NCBI GenBank assembly: GCA_902533795.1
Contig: CACAND010000001.1
Location: 74,159 to 138,158, forward strand
Length of the DNA: 64,000 nucleotides
Reading direction: 5' to 3'
From: an uncultured Candidatus Actinomarina sp.
GTDB taxonomy: Bacteria > Actinomycetota > Acidimicrobiia > Actinomarinales > Actinomarinaceae
This document shows positions 36,103 to 45,351 of this stretch, piece after piece. The position numbers and the translations under genes were made by a program. The first letter of the stretch is position 1. The number at the start of each line of letters is the position of its first letter. The notes beneath the pieces are model-generated. The model saw only the letters and a program-made list of their open reading frames with translations. It was not told where the DNA came from and searched no databases.

Positions 36103-37104
36103 TTATCTTCTAATTCTCCTTCCTCTTTTTTCATAGTTAGATTTTTTACTTTGTTTTTTTTCTGATTGATTATCATTTTCCATGCTGAATCCTGTGACTT
36201 TTAGAAATACATCATCCAAAGTAGGCTTATTAGCCGAAACAGATTTAACATTTAACTTATTTTCTGTAAATGTTTTCATAAATATTGGGATATGCTCTGC
36301 CCCATTCTCAACAGTTATACGAAGCTGCTTCTGATTAACTTTTGCATTATCAATTAATCTTTTTGCCACTTCCACATTTTCTTCTTTTTCGAAATCAAAA
36401 GTTACGACGTCGCCACCTACACTTGCTTTGAGCTCATCAGATGTTCCCTCTGTGGCCACTACACCTTTGTCTATTATCAATAACCTATCGGAAAGTTCAT
36501 CTGCCTCTTCAAGATATTGTGTTGTTAGGATGACAGTGACTCCATTATTGTTTAGTCTTTTAATTTCATCCCAAATTACTCTTCTTGATGCTGGATCAAG
36601 ACCCGTTGTGGGTTCGTCTAAAAATAATACTTCAGGTTCATTTACAAGACTAAGACCTAAATCGAGTCTTCTTTTCATTCCCCCAGAGTATGTTTTGACT
36701 CTTCTATCTGCTGATTCTGTTAACCCTACTAGTTGAAGAAGCTCTTCAGTTCTTAAATTTGATTCTTTTTTGTTCAGACCCCAAAGCCTTCCAGTGGTAT
36801 AAAGCAATTCTCTTGCTGTTAGTAATAAATCAATGCCAGTATCTTGTAAAGCTACACCTATCTTTGTTCTTACTTCTTTATCTTGTTTCTCAACATCTAA
36901 ACCCATAATTGAAGCAGTCCCTTTACTGATGCCCAATAAAGTTGTAAGCATTAAAATTGTTGTACTTTTTCCAGCTCCATTTGGACCTAGAATACTAAAT
37001 ACCTCACCTTGTTCGACTGAAAACGAGACGCCTTTGACAGCTTCTACTGATTCTTTTTTTGAAGTAAAAGTTTTATGAAGATCATTAGCTTCGACAGCTT
37101 TCAA
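36103..37104 (-). CDS. ABC-2 exporter ATPase (DrrA-like)
   Basis: 333 residues. Walker A GPNGAGKST, signature TYSGGMKRR, Walker B VLFLDEPTTGLDP, and an H-loop written as LTTQYLEEAD (Gln rather than His, normal in DrrA-like proteins). After the ATPase, a C-terminal DrrA-type domain follows, then a very basic tail from about 310. It pairs with the permease just downstream. Confidence 0.92.
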   Translation of the reverse strand: MKAVEANDLHKTFTSKKESVEAVKGVSFSVEQGEVFSILGPNGAGKSTTILMLTTLLGISKGTASIMGLDVEKQDKEVRTKIGVALQDTGIDLLLTARELLYTTGRLWGLNKKESNLRTEELLQLVGLTESADRRVKTYSGGMKRRLDLGLSLVNEPEVLFLDEPTTGLDPASRRVIWDEIKRLNNNGVTVILTTQYLEEADELSDRLLIIDKGVVATEGTSDELKASVGGDVVTFDFEKEENVEVAKRLIDNAKVNQKQLRITVENGAEHIPIFMKTFTENKLNVKSVSANKPTLDDVFLKVTGFSMENDNQSEKKQSKKSNYEKRGRRIRR

Positions 37105-37159
37105 CTTTTAACTTTCATAGAATTCATTATATGAAATAATACTTAAGTCTGCTATTAAT

Positions 37160-37232
37160 GGCCGCGTAGCTCAGGGGATAGAGCACAGGTTTCCTAAACC
37201 TGGTGTCGCAGGTTCGAATCCTGCCGTGGCCG
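37160..37232 (+). tRNA. tRNA-Arg (anticodon CCU)
   Basis: 73 nt including discriminator G, without encoded CCA. Acceptor stem GGCCGCG pairs with CGTGGCC with one G-U. D-arm GCTC-AGGGGATA-GAGC, anticodon arm CAGGT-TTCCTAA-ACCTG and T-arm GCAGG-TTCGAAT-CCTGC are all perfect. It lies in the gap between the divergent ABC ATPase and the cold shock gene. Confidence 0.98.
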
Positions 37233-37240
37233 CAAGAAAG

Positions 37241-37438
37241 CTACTTTAGATTTTCTGCTGAACTTTTACCGTTATTTTCAACAATTTCAAATTCAAGTTC
37301 TTGACCTTCATCAAGATCTTCCATTCCTGAATCTTTTACTGCTGAAATGTGTACGAAGACATCTTTATCGCCTTCTTCAGGTTCAATAAAACCATAACCT
37401 TTAGTTTTGTTAAACCATTTAACTTTACCTTTTGGCAT
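37241..37438 (-). CDS. Cold shock protein (CspA family)
   Basis: 65 residues, a single cold-shock domain with RNP1-like KGYGFIEP and RNP2-like DVFVHISAV. Such proteins bind single-stranded nucleic acid and act as RNA chaperones. SD AAAAGGAAGC precedes the ATG. The 71-bp gap upstream is too short for a long cold-shock 5' UTR unless it lies in the neighbouring gene. It is convergent with tRNA-Arg, 8 bp apart. Confidence 0.96.
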   Translation of the reverse strand: MPKGKVKWFNKTKGYGFIEPEEGDKDVFVHISAVKDSGMEDLDEGQELEFEIVENNGKSSAENLK

Positions 37439-37509
37439 TTGCTTCCTTTTCTTATCTATCTTTACGACACAGTAACAGTAACGTTGTTATTTTTTTAGTG
37501 TGATTATTT

Positions 37510-39603
37510 TTAAAAAATACTTTTTTGAGAACCTGAATTCAAATAATTTTGTGCATATATGCCTGCTAGAGATACTGACTTTATTTCAAGCCAAGTAAAT
37601 GGGTTAGGGACTTCATTTCTAACATAACGTAAGAAAGTTTCAATGGCCTGTTTATGGCCTTTACCATCAGAAAATACTTTACTTTTATCGTCTGAACCAA
37701 TTAAATATCTCATGAGTTGAAAATCTTCAACAATAAAGGAATTATCACTTCCATGAATCTCCAATCTTTCTTTAGATAAATTGTTATTGGTATCTGAAAA
37801 GTATTGAACAGCAGCATGTGCACCATTTGCATAATTTATATTGATAAAAACTTGGTTATCGTGAGCCTCATCTAATTCTTTATCAATTGGAGAATGAGAA
37901 GATATGTTCTGTGGTAATGAATCAAAAAAATAAGTTCCGAGATCAATAGCATGGATAGCTTCACCTACAATTCTTCCTCCTCCAATTTCCTTAATGTTTG
38001 TCCAGTGGTCTCTTTCAAGTTTTGGGACACTAAATCTAAAATTTAATGCGTTGGCTGGTGAACCATTTAATTTTTCTTTTATAAACTGAGATGCGTTGCT
38101 GAATCTTCTATTAAAACCAAGAAAAATTTTGGGATCTTCCGCGTTGTACATTGCTTCTTCAATTCTGGTTATATCGTCAACTTTTAAGGCAAGTGGTTTC
38201 TCTACATAAACAGCTTTGCCAGAGTTTATTGATTTGATCACTAAATCGGCATGATTGAAATGTTGGGTCAAAACAAATACAGCATCTATTTCATCAGATT
38301 CAAATATCTCATCTTCAGTTTGGTATTTGTTTTTAATTTTGAAGTTTTTTGCTAATGCTTCAGAACTTAATCCACCTGATGAGGCAACCCCTAAGATCTG
38401 ACAAGATTTTTTTAAATCTTTCAAAATAGGAATTATTGTTGTAGATGCAAAATTTCCTGCACCAATTAGCCCAATTTTTATTTTTTTATTATTTTCAGGG
38501 ATGAGTTCATTTTTCTCAAATTGAATTTTCGGTTGAGTTTTAATATCATATCTGAGCAAAACTGACAGGGGTTTTTCTTCAGAATTAAATGAACTGTAAA
38601 TATCTGGAGATTCTGTAAATTCAACTTCCTTCGTAATTAAATCTTGAATACTGATTTGATCCTGTGACAAGAGTTTTAAAAATGCTTCGAAATTTCTATT
38701 TTCTGTCCACCTAACATACTCTATAGGGTAATCATTGCCAAGGACCTCATACTGCTTATCATATCTTCCAGGCCCATAGGACTTTGATACAACAAGCTCA
38801 AGTTCTTTGTAATAAAACTCATTTCTAGAAATATTTAATGGAATATCGCCCACAACTACAATTTTTGCCTTATTCCTCGCAATTTTTGTTGCGGCCTCGA
38901 TTGGTTCGTTACTGTCTGAAGCAGCAGTAATAATTACCGAATCTACTTCATCAATTGGTAAATCATTAATTGAGGCAAAATAGTTTTTATTATCTCCTCT
39001 CCTCAGTTGGTCAGGATCTATACCAAAAACTTCTGACCCTTGTGCTTCACCTAGCCTGCAAACTAATTGACCAACAATACCCAAGCCTACAACTACAATT
39101 CTTGAACCTAATGATGTTTCTGACAAGCGCAAACCATGTAAAGCGATACTTCCTAAAACTGTATAAGCTGCTTCTTTATCGCTCGTTGCAGAAGGTATTC
39201 TTGAACATAAGTTTTGATTTACAACAACATATTCTGCATGATTGCCATTCGATACAACCATGTCGCCTACATGGAAATTTTTTACACCTTCGCCAATTTC
39301 AACAACTTTTCCACATGAACTATAGCCAAGCTGAATTGGAAGAATATTTTTGGGAAATACAGCATTCCATACAGCCCTAACACCCTCTTTTTCAAGGAGC
39401 TCAAGTCCTTTTTCAATATTTGATGAATTTTGTATTTTTTTTGCTACAGACTTATTTGCAGACTCAATTGTTGCAGTCTCAGTTCCTGTTGAAACAACTG
39501 AATAATGATTTTGAATTAATACCTCACCAGGTCCCGGCTTTGGTACAGGAGTTTCCCATAAGATTGGTTCAGGATTATTTTTTTCAACAACTAACTGTTT
39601 CAT
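37510..39603 (-). CDS. Two-domain oxidoreductase: zinc-type alcohol dehydrogenase plus Gfo/Idh/MocA
   Basis: 697 residues. The N-terminal half (1 to about 350) is an MDR alcohol-dehydrogenase fold: PGPGEVLI, GYSSCGKVVEIGEGV, and Rossmann VVGLGIVGQL. The second half (about 370-697) is a Gfo/Idh/MocA oxidoreductase with GLIGAGNFA and the YVEKPLAL motif carrying the conserved Lys. Bi-domain proteins like this occur in surface-polysaccharide gene clusters elsewhere. Here it stands alone between csp and birA. The MDR half keeps few clear zinc ligands. The substrate is probably a nucleotide-linked sugar (inference). Confidence 0.88.
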   Translation of the reverse strand: MKQLVVEKNNPEPILWETPVPKPGPGEVLIQNHYSVVSTGTETATIESANKSVAKKIQNSSNIEKGLELLEKEGVRAVWNAVFPKNILPIQLGYSSCGKVVEIGEGVKNFHVGDMVVSNGNHAEYVVVNQNLCSRIPSATSDKEAAYTVLGSIALHGLRLSETSLGSRIVVVGLGIVGQLVCRLGEAQGSEVFGIDPDQLRRGDNKNYFASINDLPIDEVDSVIITAASDSNEPIEAATKIARNKAKIVVVGDIPLNISRNEFYYKELELVVSKSYGPGRYDKQYEVLGNDYPIEYVRWTENRNFEAFLKLLSQDQISIQDLITKEVEFTESPDIYSSFNSEEKPLSVLLRYDIKTQPKIQFEKNELIPENNKKIKIGLIGAGNFASTTIIPILKDLKKSCQILGVASSGGLSSEALAKNFKIKNKYQTEDEIFESDEIDAVFVLTQHFNHADLVIKSINSGKAVYVEKPLALKVDDITRIEEAMYNAEDPKIFLGFNRRFSNASQFIKEKLNGSPANALNFRFSVPKLERDHWTNIKEIGGGRIVGEAIHAIDLGTYFFDSLPQNISSHSPIDKELDEAHDNQVFININYANGAHAAVQYFSDTNNNLSKERLEIHGSDNSFIVEDFQLMRYLIGSDDKSKVFSDGKGHKQAIETFLRYVRNEVPNPFTWLEIKSVSLAGIYAQNYLNSGSQKSIF

Positions 39604-39628
39604 TTAACCTCTCAAGAATTAATGATAA

Positions 39629-40285
39629 CTATATTATCTCGCTTATTAGGGGTGAGGTTAGATTTAATAATTCACCTGAAGGTGTTTCTATTTTCAATGA
39701 TCCATCATCATTTATATCTTTAGCCCAACCCCTTCCGTCTGGGTATTCAACAAGCTTTCCTAAAGTAGTAAGTTTTAATTTATAATTTTCAAGACTGAAG
39801 TCTTCTTTTGTTATATAGTCCATTACTTTTTTTGCCCATTCTTCAGCATCAAGAAAAATTTGCTGTTCATCTTGTTTTTCTTCATACAAGCTTCCTGCGC
39901 CTGGGATTAGAGGATTGTTCCAAAAATAATTAATTCCTAAACCTATACAAATCAAATCATTGTTTTCTTCTACAAGCACTCCTCCAACCTTATCTTCATT
40001 TAAAGTTATATCGTTTGGCCACTTTAATTTTAGGTCTTCAATTTGATGTAGGGAAACAAATGAATAACCTGCTAATAAAGGGACCAGAGTCTTTTTAAAA
40101 TTAACAATTTCTTTGTTAAAAGCTAATGAAGCAGCCAAACTTTGATCTGCATTTTCCCATTTATTTTTATTTGTACCCCGACCTGCGGTTTGAGCTTTAC
40201 TAACAATAAGCAAAGGTTCATCTTTAAACTCATTTATTGCATAATCTTGAGTATTTTCAATTTCATCAAAAAAAATAGACTTCAT
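39629..40285 (-). CDS. birA: Biotin-[acetyl-CoA carboxylase] ligase, class I (no DNA-binding domain)
   Basis: 218 residues. It forms biotinyl-AMP and attaches biotin to BCCP. The ligase motif GRGTNKNKW (GRGxx type) and KWPNDI with the catalytic Lys are visible. There is no N-terminal helix-turn-helix, so it is not a repressor. It diverges from the carboxylase/BioY operon whose BCCP domain is the evident target. Confidence 0.93.
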   Translation of the reverse strand: MKSIFFDEIENTQDYAINEFKDEPLLIVSKAQTAGRGTNKNKWENADQSLAASLAFNKEIVNFKKTLVPLLAGYSFVSLHQIEDLKLKWPNDITLNEDKVGGVLVEENNDLICIGLGINYFWNNPLIPGAGSLYEEKQDEQQIFLDAEEWAKKVMDYITKEDFSLENYKLKLTTLGKLVEYPDGRGWAKDINDDGSLKIETPSGELLNLTSPLISEII

Positions 40286-40350
40286 AGTGTTACTTCTTTA
40301 CATATACATAGGTCAAATATATAGGTTTAATAATAATAAGAAAGTTGGGC

Positions 40351-41838
40351 ATGTCGGAAGAAAATTTAGCTAGCTTACGTAATGAGAAAGCAAAAAAAAT
40401 TCAGCATCCTAAAGGCAAATTAACTGCATATGAAAGGATTCATCTTCTATTAGATGAGGGTTCATTTTCTGAAATTGATGAAAATGTTGTATCAGAAGAA
40501 AATCCCGAGGGCGAAGCGGTAGTAACAGGATCTGGAACAATTCATGGGAGACCTGTTTTTGTTTTCTCAGAAGACTTTTCTGTAATGGGTGGAAGCCTTG
40601 GGGAAATAGTTGCAAAAAAAATTCTAAGAATAATGGATTTAGCTCTTGAAGCAAAGGCTCCAGTAATTGGAATCAAAGATTCAGGTGGTGCAAGAATTCA
40701 AGAAGGTATTTCATCTCTATACGGTTATGCTCAGATTTTCAGAAAAAATGTCGAAGCATCTGGAAAAATTCCTCAAATATCTGTAATTGTTGGTCCGTCA
40801 GCTGGCGGAGCCGTTTACAGTCCAGCCTTAACGGATTTTATTTTTCAGGTAAAAGATATAGGACAACTATACGTAACTGGTCCTAATGTTGTAAAAACAG
40901 TGACCGGAGAAGAAGTAAGTTATGAAGAACTTGGAGGTGTCGAAGCACATGGGACCCAATCCGGAGTAAGTCATCAGGTATGTGAAACAGAAGAACAAGC
41001 TTTTGAAGAAGTAAGATACCTTCTTAGTTTTTTTCCACAGTCATCAGACCAAAAGCCCCCAACTTTCATAACTGAAGATGACCCATTAAGAAATGTAGAC
41101 TCTTTAGAAACCTTAATTCCAGAACACAGAAACCAACCGTACGATATGAATGAAGTAATTAATTCTATTGTTGATGATGGAGAACAGTACCCAGTACATG
41201 CAAACTATGCACTAAATATCATTACTTCATTTGTAAGAATAAATGGAAATACTATTGGCGTCATTGCAAATCAACCTATGGAGCTTGCAGGAGTATTAGA
41301 TATTAATTCATCTATAAAGGCCTCAAGATTTGTTAGATTCTGTGATGCATTTAATATTCCTCTTTTAACACTCGTTGATGTACCAGGATTCTTGCCTGGT
41401 GTTGAGCAAGAACATGGAGGAATTATTAGAAGCGGGGCAAAACTTCTTTATGCTTATTCAGAAGCCACTGTTCCAAGAGTTTGTGTAGTTATACGTAAAG
41501 CATATGGAGGTGCTTACATTGTTATGGATTCGATGGGTTTAGGGGCAGATAAACTTTTTGCCTGGCCTACTGCAGAGATTGCTGTAATGGGTGCTGAGGG
41601 TGCTGTAGATGTCATTCATAGAAAAGAATTAAAAGACAGTAATAACCCTGAAGAGCTTAAGAAGAAATTTGTTCATGAATACAATGAGAAATTTAGCAAT
41701 CCTGACAGTGCAGCAAAACTTGGATTAGTAGATAAAATAATAAAACCCAATGAAACAAGAAAAATTGTTAGTGAAGCATTCAAAGAATTAGTTAATAAAA
41801 CAAACGTAGGAGATAAACATGGAAACATTCCCCTCTAA
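40351..41838 (+). CDS. Acyl-CoA carboxylase carboxyltransferase subunit (AccD/PccB type)
   Basis: 495 residues from ATG 40351; a TTG six bases upstream is in frame. Carboxyltransferase of the fused alpha-beta type: GGSLGE, KDSGGARIQEG, GPSAGGAVYSPALTDF, and in the C-terminal half GFLPGVEQEHGG and GGAYIVM. It transfers carboxyl from biotin to acetyl-CoA and perhaps propionyl-CoA, giving malonyl-CoA for the FAS genes downstream. Overlaps bioY by 20 bp. Confidence 0.94.
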   Translation: MSEENLASLRNEKAKKIQHPKGKLTAYERIHLLLDEGSFSEIDENVVSEENPEGEAVVTGSGTIHGRPVFVFSEDFSVMGGSLGEIVAKKILRIMDLALEAKAPVIGIKDSGGARIQEGISSLYGYAQIFRKNVEASGKIPQISVIVGPSAGGAVYSPALTDFIFQVKDIGQLYVTGPNVVKTVTGEEVSYEELGGVEAHGTQSGVSHQVCETEEQAFEEVRYLLSFFPQSSDQKPPTFITEDDPLRNVDSLETLIPEHRNQPYDMNEVINSIVDDGEQYPVHANYALNIITSFVRINGNTIGVIANQPMELAGVLDINSSIKASRFVRFCDAFNIPLLTLVDVPGFLPGVEQEHGGIIRSGAKLLYAYSEATVPRVCVVIRKAYGGAYIVMDSMGLGADKLFAWPTAEIAVMGAEGAVDVIHRKELKDSNNPEELKKKFVHEYNEKFSNPDSAAKLGLVDKIIKPNETRKIVSEAFKELVNKTNVGDKHGNIPL

Positions 41839-42358
41839 AAATATATCTATTTCTTGGGTTGAAAAAGGCTCTTTGCTTAGAAACCTATCATTATCTTTTG
41901 GCTTTGCAATATTAACTGCTTTAAGTGCACAAATAAGATTTGAGCTTCCATTTACTCCTGTTCCAATAACAGCTCAGACATTTGTAGTTATTTTGTCAGG
42001 CTTGCTTCTTGGAAGTAAATTTGGTTCATTAAGTATGATTTTTTATTTATTTACAGGTCTTGCAGGTTTTCCTTTTTTCTCAGGCAGTGTTGCTGGATTA
42101 GCTATTTTAAAAAGTCCAACAATTGGTTATATTATTGGTTTCTTTATTGCTGCCCAAATAATAGGAAGTATGTCGCAAAAACCAACAATAGGTATAGCAG
42201 CAGGAACACTCGCAATATATACGTGTGGTGTAATTGGTTTAATGATTACATTAAATATATCGCCAATTGAAGCAATTGGAATTGGTGTTTATCCATTTAT
42301 TATTGGAGATCTGATTAAAGCAAGTCTGGCAATAGGAATTGCACAAAAATTAAAATAA
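41819..42358 (+). CDS. bioY: Biotin ECF transporter S component BioY
   Basis: 179 residues, six membrane helices. The family pattern FTPVPITAQTF after helix 1, GLLLGSKFG and a late GxxP-F-I-GDLIKA element identify BioY. It captures biotin for import, with or without an energising ECF module; no ECF ATPase or EcfT gene is nearby. Embedded between the two carboxylase subunits, it ties biotin uptake to demand by the BCCP domain. Confidence 0.92.
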   Translation: METFPSKNISISWVEKGSLLRNLSLSFGFAILTALSAQIRFELPFTPVPITAQTFVVILSGLLLGSKFGSLSMIFYLFTGLAGFPFFSGSVAGLAILKSPTIGYIIGFFIAAQIIGSMSQKPTIGIAAGTLAIYTCGVIGLMITLNISPIEAIGIGVYPFIIGDLIKASLAIGIAQKLK

Positions 42359-42365
42359 ATTATTT

Positions 42366-44054
42366 ATGACAAAAAAAAGAGTACTAATTGCTAATCGTGG
42401 TGAAATTGCACTAAGAATTATCCGATCAGTAAAAGAAATGGACATGCATGCGATTGCTGTTTACTCAGATATTGATAGTGACTCTTTGCATGTAAAACGA
42501 GCTGATGAATCATTTTATTTAGGCGGATCTCTTCCAGCTGACAGTTATAGGAACTTAAAAAATTTGATGAAGGCTGTTGTAGAAACAAAAGCAGATATGG
42601 TTCATCCAGGATATGGCTTTTTGGCAGAAAATGCAGATTTTGCAAAAGCAGTTCAAAAAAAAGATGTAATTTGGATTGGACCCAACCCAGAAACAATAAA
42701 ATCAATGGGAGACAAAATAGAATCTAGAAAATTAATCTCAAAGGTTGGTTTAATGCCTGTTCCAGGACAATTGAAACCATCACGAACTAAAAGAGAAGCC
42801 TTGAAAGATGCAAATAGTTTTGGCTATCCAGTTGCCCTGAAAGCTGCTCACGGAGGTGGTGGGAAGGGGTTAAGAATTGTCAGCAATGAAAAAGAATTAA
42901 ATGAAAATTTTGAAATTGTAAAACGTGAAAGTGAAGCATATTTTGGATCAGATCAAATTTACGTCGAAAAGTTTATAAAACCAGCAAGACATGTAGAGAC
43001 ACAAATATTAAGTGATAAGTACGGAAATCATATCTATTTAGGTGAAAGAGATTGTTCTCTACAGAGAAGGAATCAAAAACTTATCGAAGAAAGTCCTCCT
43101 ATATGGTTGTCTGACTTCGGCCGAGAGGAATTAAAAAAAGCAACGATTAAGATTGCTGAGTCATCAAATTATATTAACGCAGGAACTGTAGAATTTTTAG
43201 CTGATAATGACGAAAATTTTTATTTTTTAGAAATGAATACAAGATTACAAGTTGAGCATACTGTTACAGAAATGAGATATGGTATTGATCTGGTCAAAGA
43301 GCAAATTAAAGTGGCGCTTGGTAATTCTTTAGAAGATTTCAAAACTGAAGCTAGGGGTCACAGCATAGAATTTAGAATAAATGCAGAAGATCCGACCAAT
43401 AATTTTATGCCAACTCCAGGAACCATTACTGAATATAGAGAACCTATGGGGAACGGTGTAAGAGTCGATGGTTGGGTAAAGACTGGTACATCAATATCAC
43501 ATTTTTATGACAATCTAATTTCAAAATTAGTTGTATGGGGAGTTTCTAGAGAAGAAGCAATTTCAAAAGGTAAGAGATGTTTAGATGAATATATAATTGG
43601 AGGGATACCAACAACAATATCTCTGCTTTCCGATGTTATATCTACTAAAGAATTCAAAGAAAGCCAGATTCATGTTAAATTTTTGGAAGAAAATTTTGAA
43701 ATTAAAGATGTTTCTGAAGATGAGATATTTACTGATAGACCAAGCAAGGTCAATATATCTCTTAACGATAATGACAGTCCATCATTAGCTCCACAAAGAC
43801 CAAAGAAAATCGGTATGGATCTAACTGGAAATATAAGAAATCCTGGAATCATAAAAGCAGATATGCAAGGAACAATTATGGACACCATGACAAAGAAAGG
43901 TAAAAAGGTTAAAAAAGGTGATTCATTGTTCGTTCTTGAAGCTATGAAAATGGAAAATGTAGTAACTGCCCCTATTGGTGGTGTTATCAAAGAATTCAAT
44001 ATAAAAAAAGGACAGCCTGTAAATAAGGGCGATATATTGGTTGAAATAGGATAG
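42366..44054 (+). CDS. Biotin carboxylase-BCCP fusion (acyl-CoA carboxylase alpha chain)
   Basis: 562 residues. N-terminal biotin carboxylase with RILIANRGEIALR-like start, ATP-grasp GGGGKGLR and EMNTRLQVEHTVTE. C-terminal biotinyl domain (about 490-562) carries the biotin-accepting Lys in LEAMKMEN. The linker between is shorter than in larger AccA3 proteins. It carboxylates biotin with bicarbonate and ATP for the AccD-type subunit encoded two genes upstream. Confidence 0.96.
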   Translation: MTKKRVLIANRGEIALRIIRSVKEMDMHAIAVYSDIDSDSLHVKRADESFYLGGSLPADSYRNLKNLMKAVVETKADMVHPGYGFLAENADFAKAVQKKDVIWIGPNPETIKSMGDKIESRKLISKVGLMPVPGQLKPSRTKREALKDANSFGYPVALKAAHGGGGKGLRIVSNEKELNENFEIVKRESEAYFGSDQIYVEKFIKPARHVETQILSDKYGNHIYLGERDCSLQRRNQKLIEESPPIWLSDFGREELKKATIKIAESSNYINAGTVEFLADNDENFYFLEMNTRLQVEHTVTEMRYGIDLVKEQIKVALGNSLEDFKTEARGHSIEFRINAEDPTNNFMPTPGTITEYREPMGNGVRVDGWVKTGTSISHFYDNLISKLVVWGVSREEAISKGKRCLDEYIIGGIPTTISLLSDVISTKEFKESQIHVKFLEENFEIKDVSEDEIFTDRPSKVNISLNDNDSPSLAPQRPKKIGMDLTGNIRNPGIIKADMQGTIMDTMTKKGKKVKKGDSLFVLEAMKMENVVTAPIGGVIKEFNIKKGQPVNKGDILVEIG

Positions 44055-44056
44055 AT

Positions 44057-44434
44057 ATGAGTATTTATGGAATTGGAGTAGACCAAGTTGATCTTAAAAG
44101 GGTAAAAAGATTGTTAAATAAGTCTGAAGATAAATTCTTAAAAAGATGTTTTACTGAACAAGAAATTAAGTATGCTAAAAGATTTTCAGATCCATCAAAA
44201 AGATTAGGAGCAAGATTCGCAGCAAAAGAAGCGGTAATGAAATCTCTAGGAAAAGGATGGAGAGAAATAAGTTGGAAAGATATAGAAGTTACGGGCGGAG
44301 GTAAGCCAACAATTAATACTTTTGGTAGAGCGTCAGCTACTGTAAAGGAAAAGAATATAACAAATATTCATATATCACTATCACATGAAAATGAAAATGC
44401 AATTGCATTTGCCATCTCCGAAAAAGAGAATTAA
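44057..44434 (+). CDS. acpS: Holo-ACP synthase
   Basis: 125 residues. 4'-Phosphopantetheinyl transferase of the AcpS type: GIGVDQVDLKRV with the Mg-binding Asp, and RFAAKEAVMKSLG with the Glu and Lys. It moves phosphopantetheine from CoA to ACP, encoded at 47183. It starts two bases after the carboxylase stop. Confidence 0.96.
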   Translation: MSIYGIGVDQVDLKRVKRLLNKSEDKFLKRCFTEQEIKYAKRFSDPSKRLGARFAAKEAVMKSLGKGWREISWKDIEVTGGGKPTINTFGRASATVKEKNITNIHISLSHENENAIAFAISEKEN

Positions 44435-44436
44435 TT

Positions 44437-45342
44437 ATGCGGTGGGTGGGAATGTTTCCAGGTCAAGGCTCTCAAGAAATAGGAATGGGTAATGAGCTTC
44501 TTGAAAAGTATGATGAACTATTAATAAATACTTTCGAAGAAACGTTGGGATGGAGCCTAAAAGATATCATAAATTCTGAAGAGCCTGAGCTCATTAAAAA
44601 AACAAATATTGCTCAACCTTACATATTCTCAGTCTCTTATTGTTACGGAATTGAAACAATAAATAATTTAGGCAATCCAGCTGCACTAATTGGACATTCT
44701 CTTGGTGAATATACAGCTTTATGCCTATCAGGATATTTAGATTTTAAAGATACATTAAAAGTTATTGCAGTAAGAGGGGAAGAGATGCAGAAAGCAGTAG
44801 AAAACTCTAATACAACAATGGCAGCTGTTTTAACAAGTGACCTGGAAACAACAATTGAAGAAATAGAAAAATTAAATAATCAAGGAATAAAAATATGGAT
44901 ATCAAATTTTAATGATCCTTCACAAATAGTTATTAGTTCATACATTGATGATATGAACTACCTAAAGTCAAACCCCAAAGCACTTGGTGCAAAAAGAGTA
45001 ATTCCGCTCGAAGTAGCAGGTGCATTTCATACTGAAATTGTAAGCTCTGCAAAAAAACCACTTGAAGATACTTTAAATGAAATTGATATCTCCAAAGGAA
45101 ACATCCCTGTTTATATGAACGTTGATGCAAAAAAGGTTGAAGTATCAACTTTGAAAGAAAATCTTGTGAATCAAATAGATAGTTCTGTCTTATTTAACCA
45201 ACAAATTGAGTATGTAAACAAGGATATAGATCCAGATTTGTGGTGTCATATTGGGCCCGGAAATGTAACTGCTGGAATGGTCAGAAAGTCTATATCATAT
45301 AAGGATTTAAAGGTAATAAACTCTTTAGAATCATCAAAGTAA
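44437..45342 (+). CDS. fabD: Malonyl-CoA:ACP transacylase
   Basis: 301 residues. FPGQGSQ at the N-terminus, nucleophile Ser in GHSLGEY and catalytic His in AGAFHT. It loads malonyl groups on ACP. The TFEETLGW and SISYKDL context is ordinary. It follows acpS by two bases in the FAS operon. Confidence 0.96.
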   Translation: MRWVGMFPGQGSQEIGMGNELLEKYDELLINTFEETLGWSLKDIINSEEPELIKKTNIAQPYIFSVSYCYGIETINNLGNPAALIGHSLGEYTALCLSGYLDFKDTLKVIAVRGEEMQKAVENSNTTMAAVLTSDLETTIEEIEKLNNQGIKIWISNFNDPSQIVISSYIDDMNYLKSNPKALGAKRVIPLEVAGAFHTEIVSSAKKPLEDTLNEIDISKGNIPVYMNVDAKKVEVSTLKENLVNQIDSSVLFNQQIEYVNKDIDPDLWCHIGPGNVTAGMVRKSISYKDLKVINSLESSK

Positions 45343-45351
45343 GGGGAAATT

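Noticed and set aside
37439-37509. Cold-shock thermosensor 5' UTR
   Set aside because: The gap is only 71 bp and the visible inverted repeat (TAACA/TGTTA) is weak.
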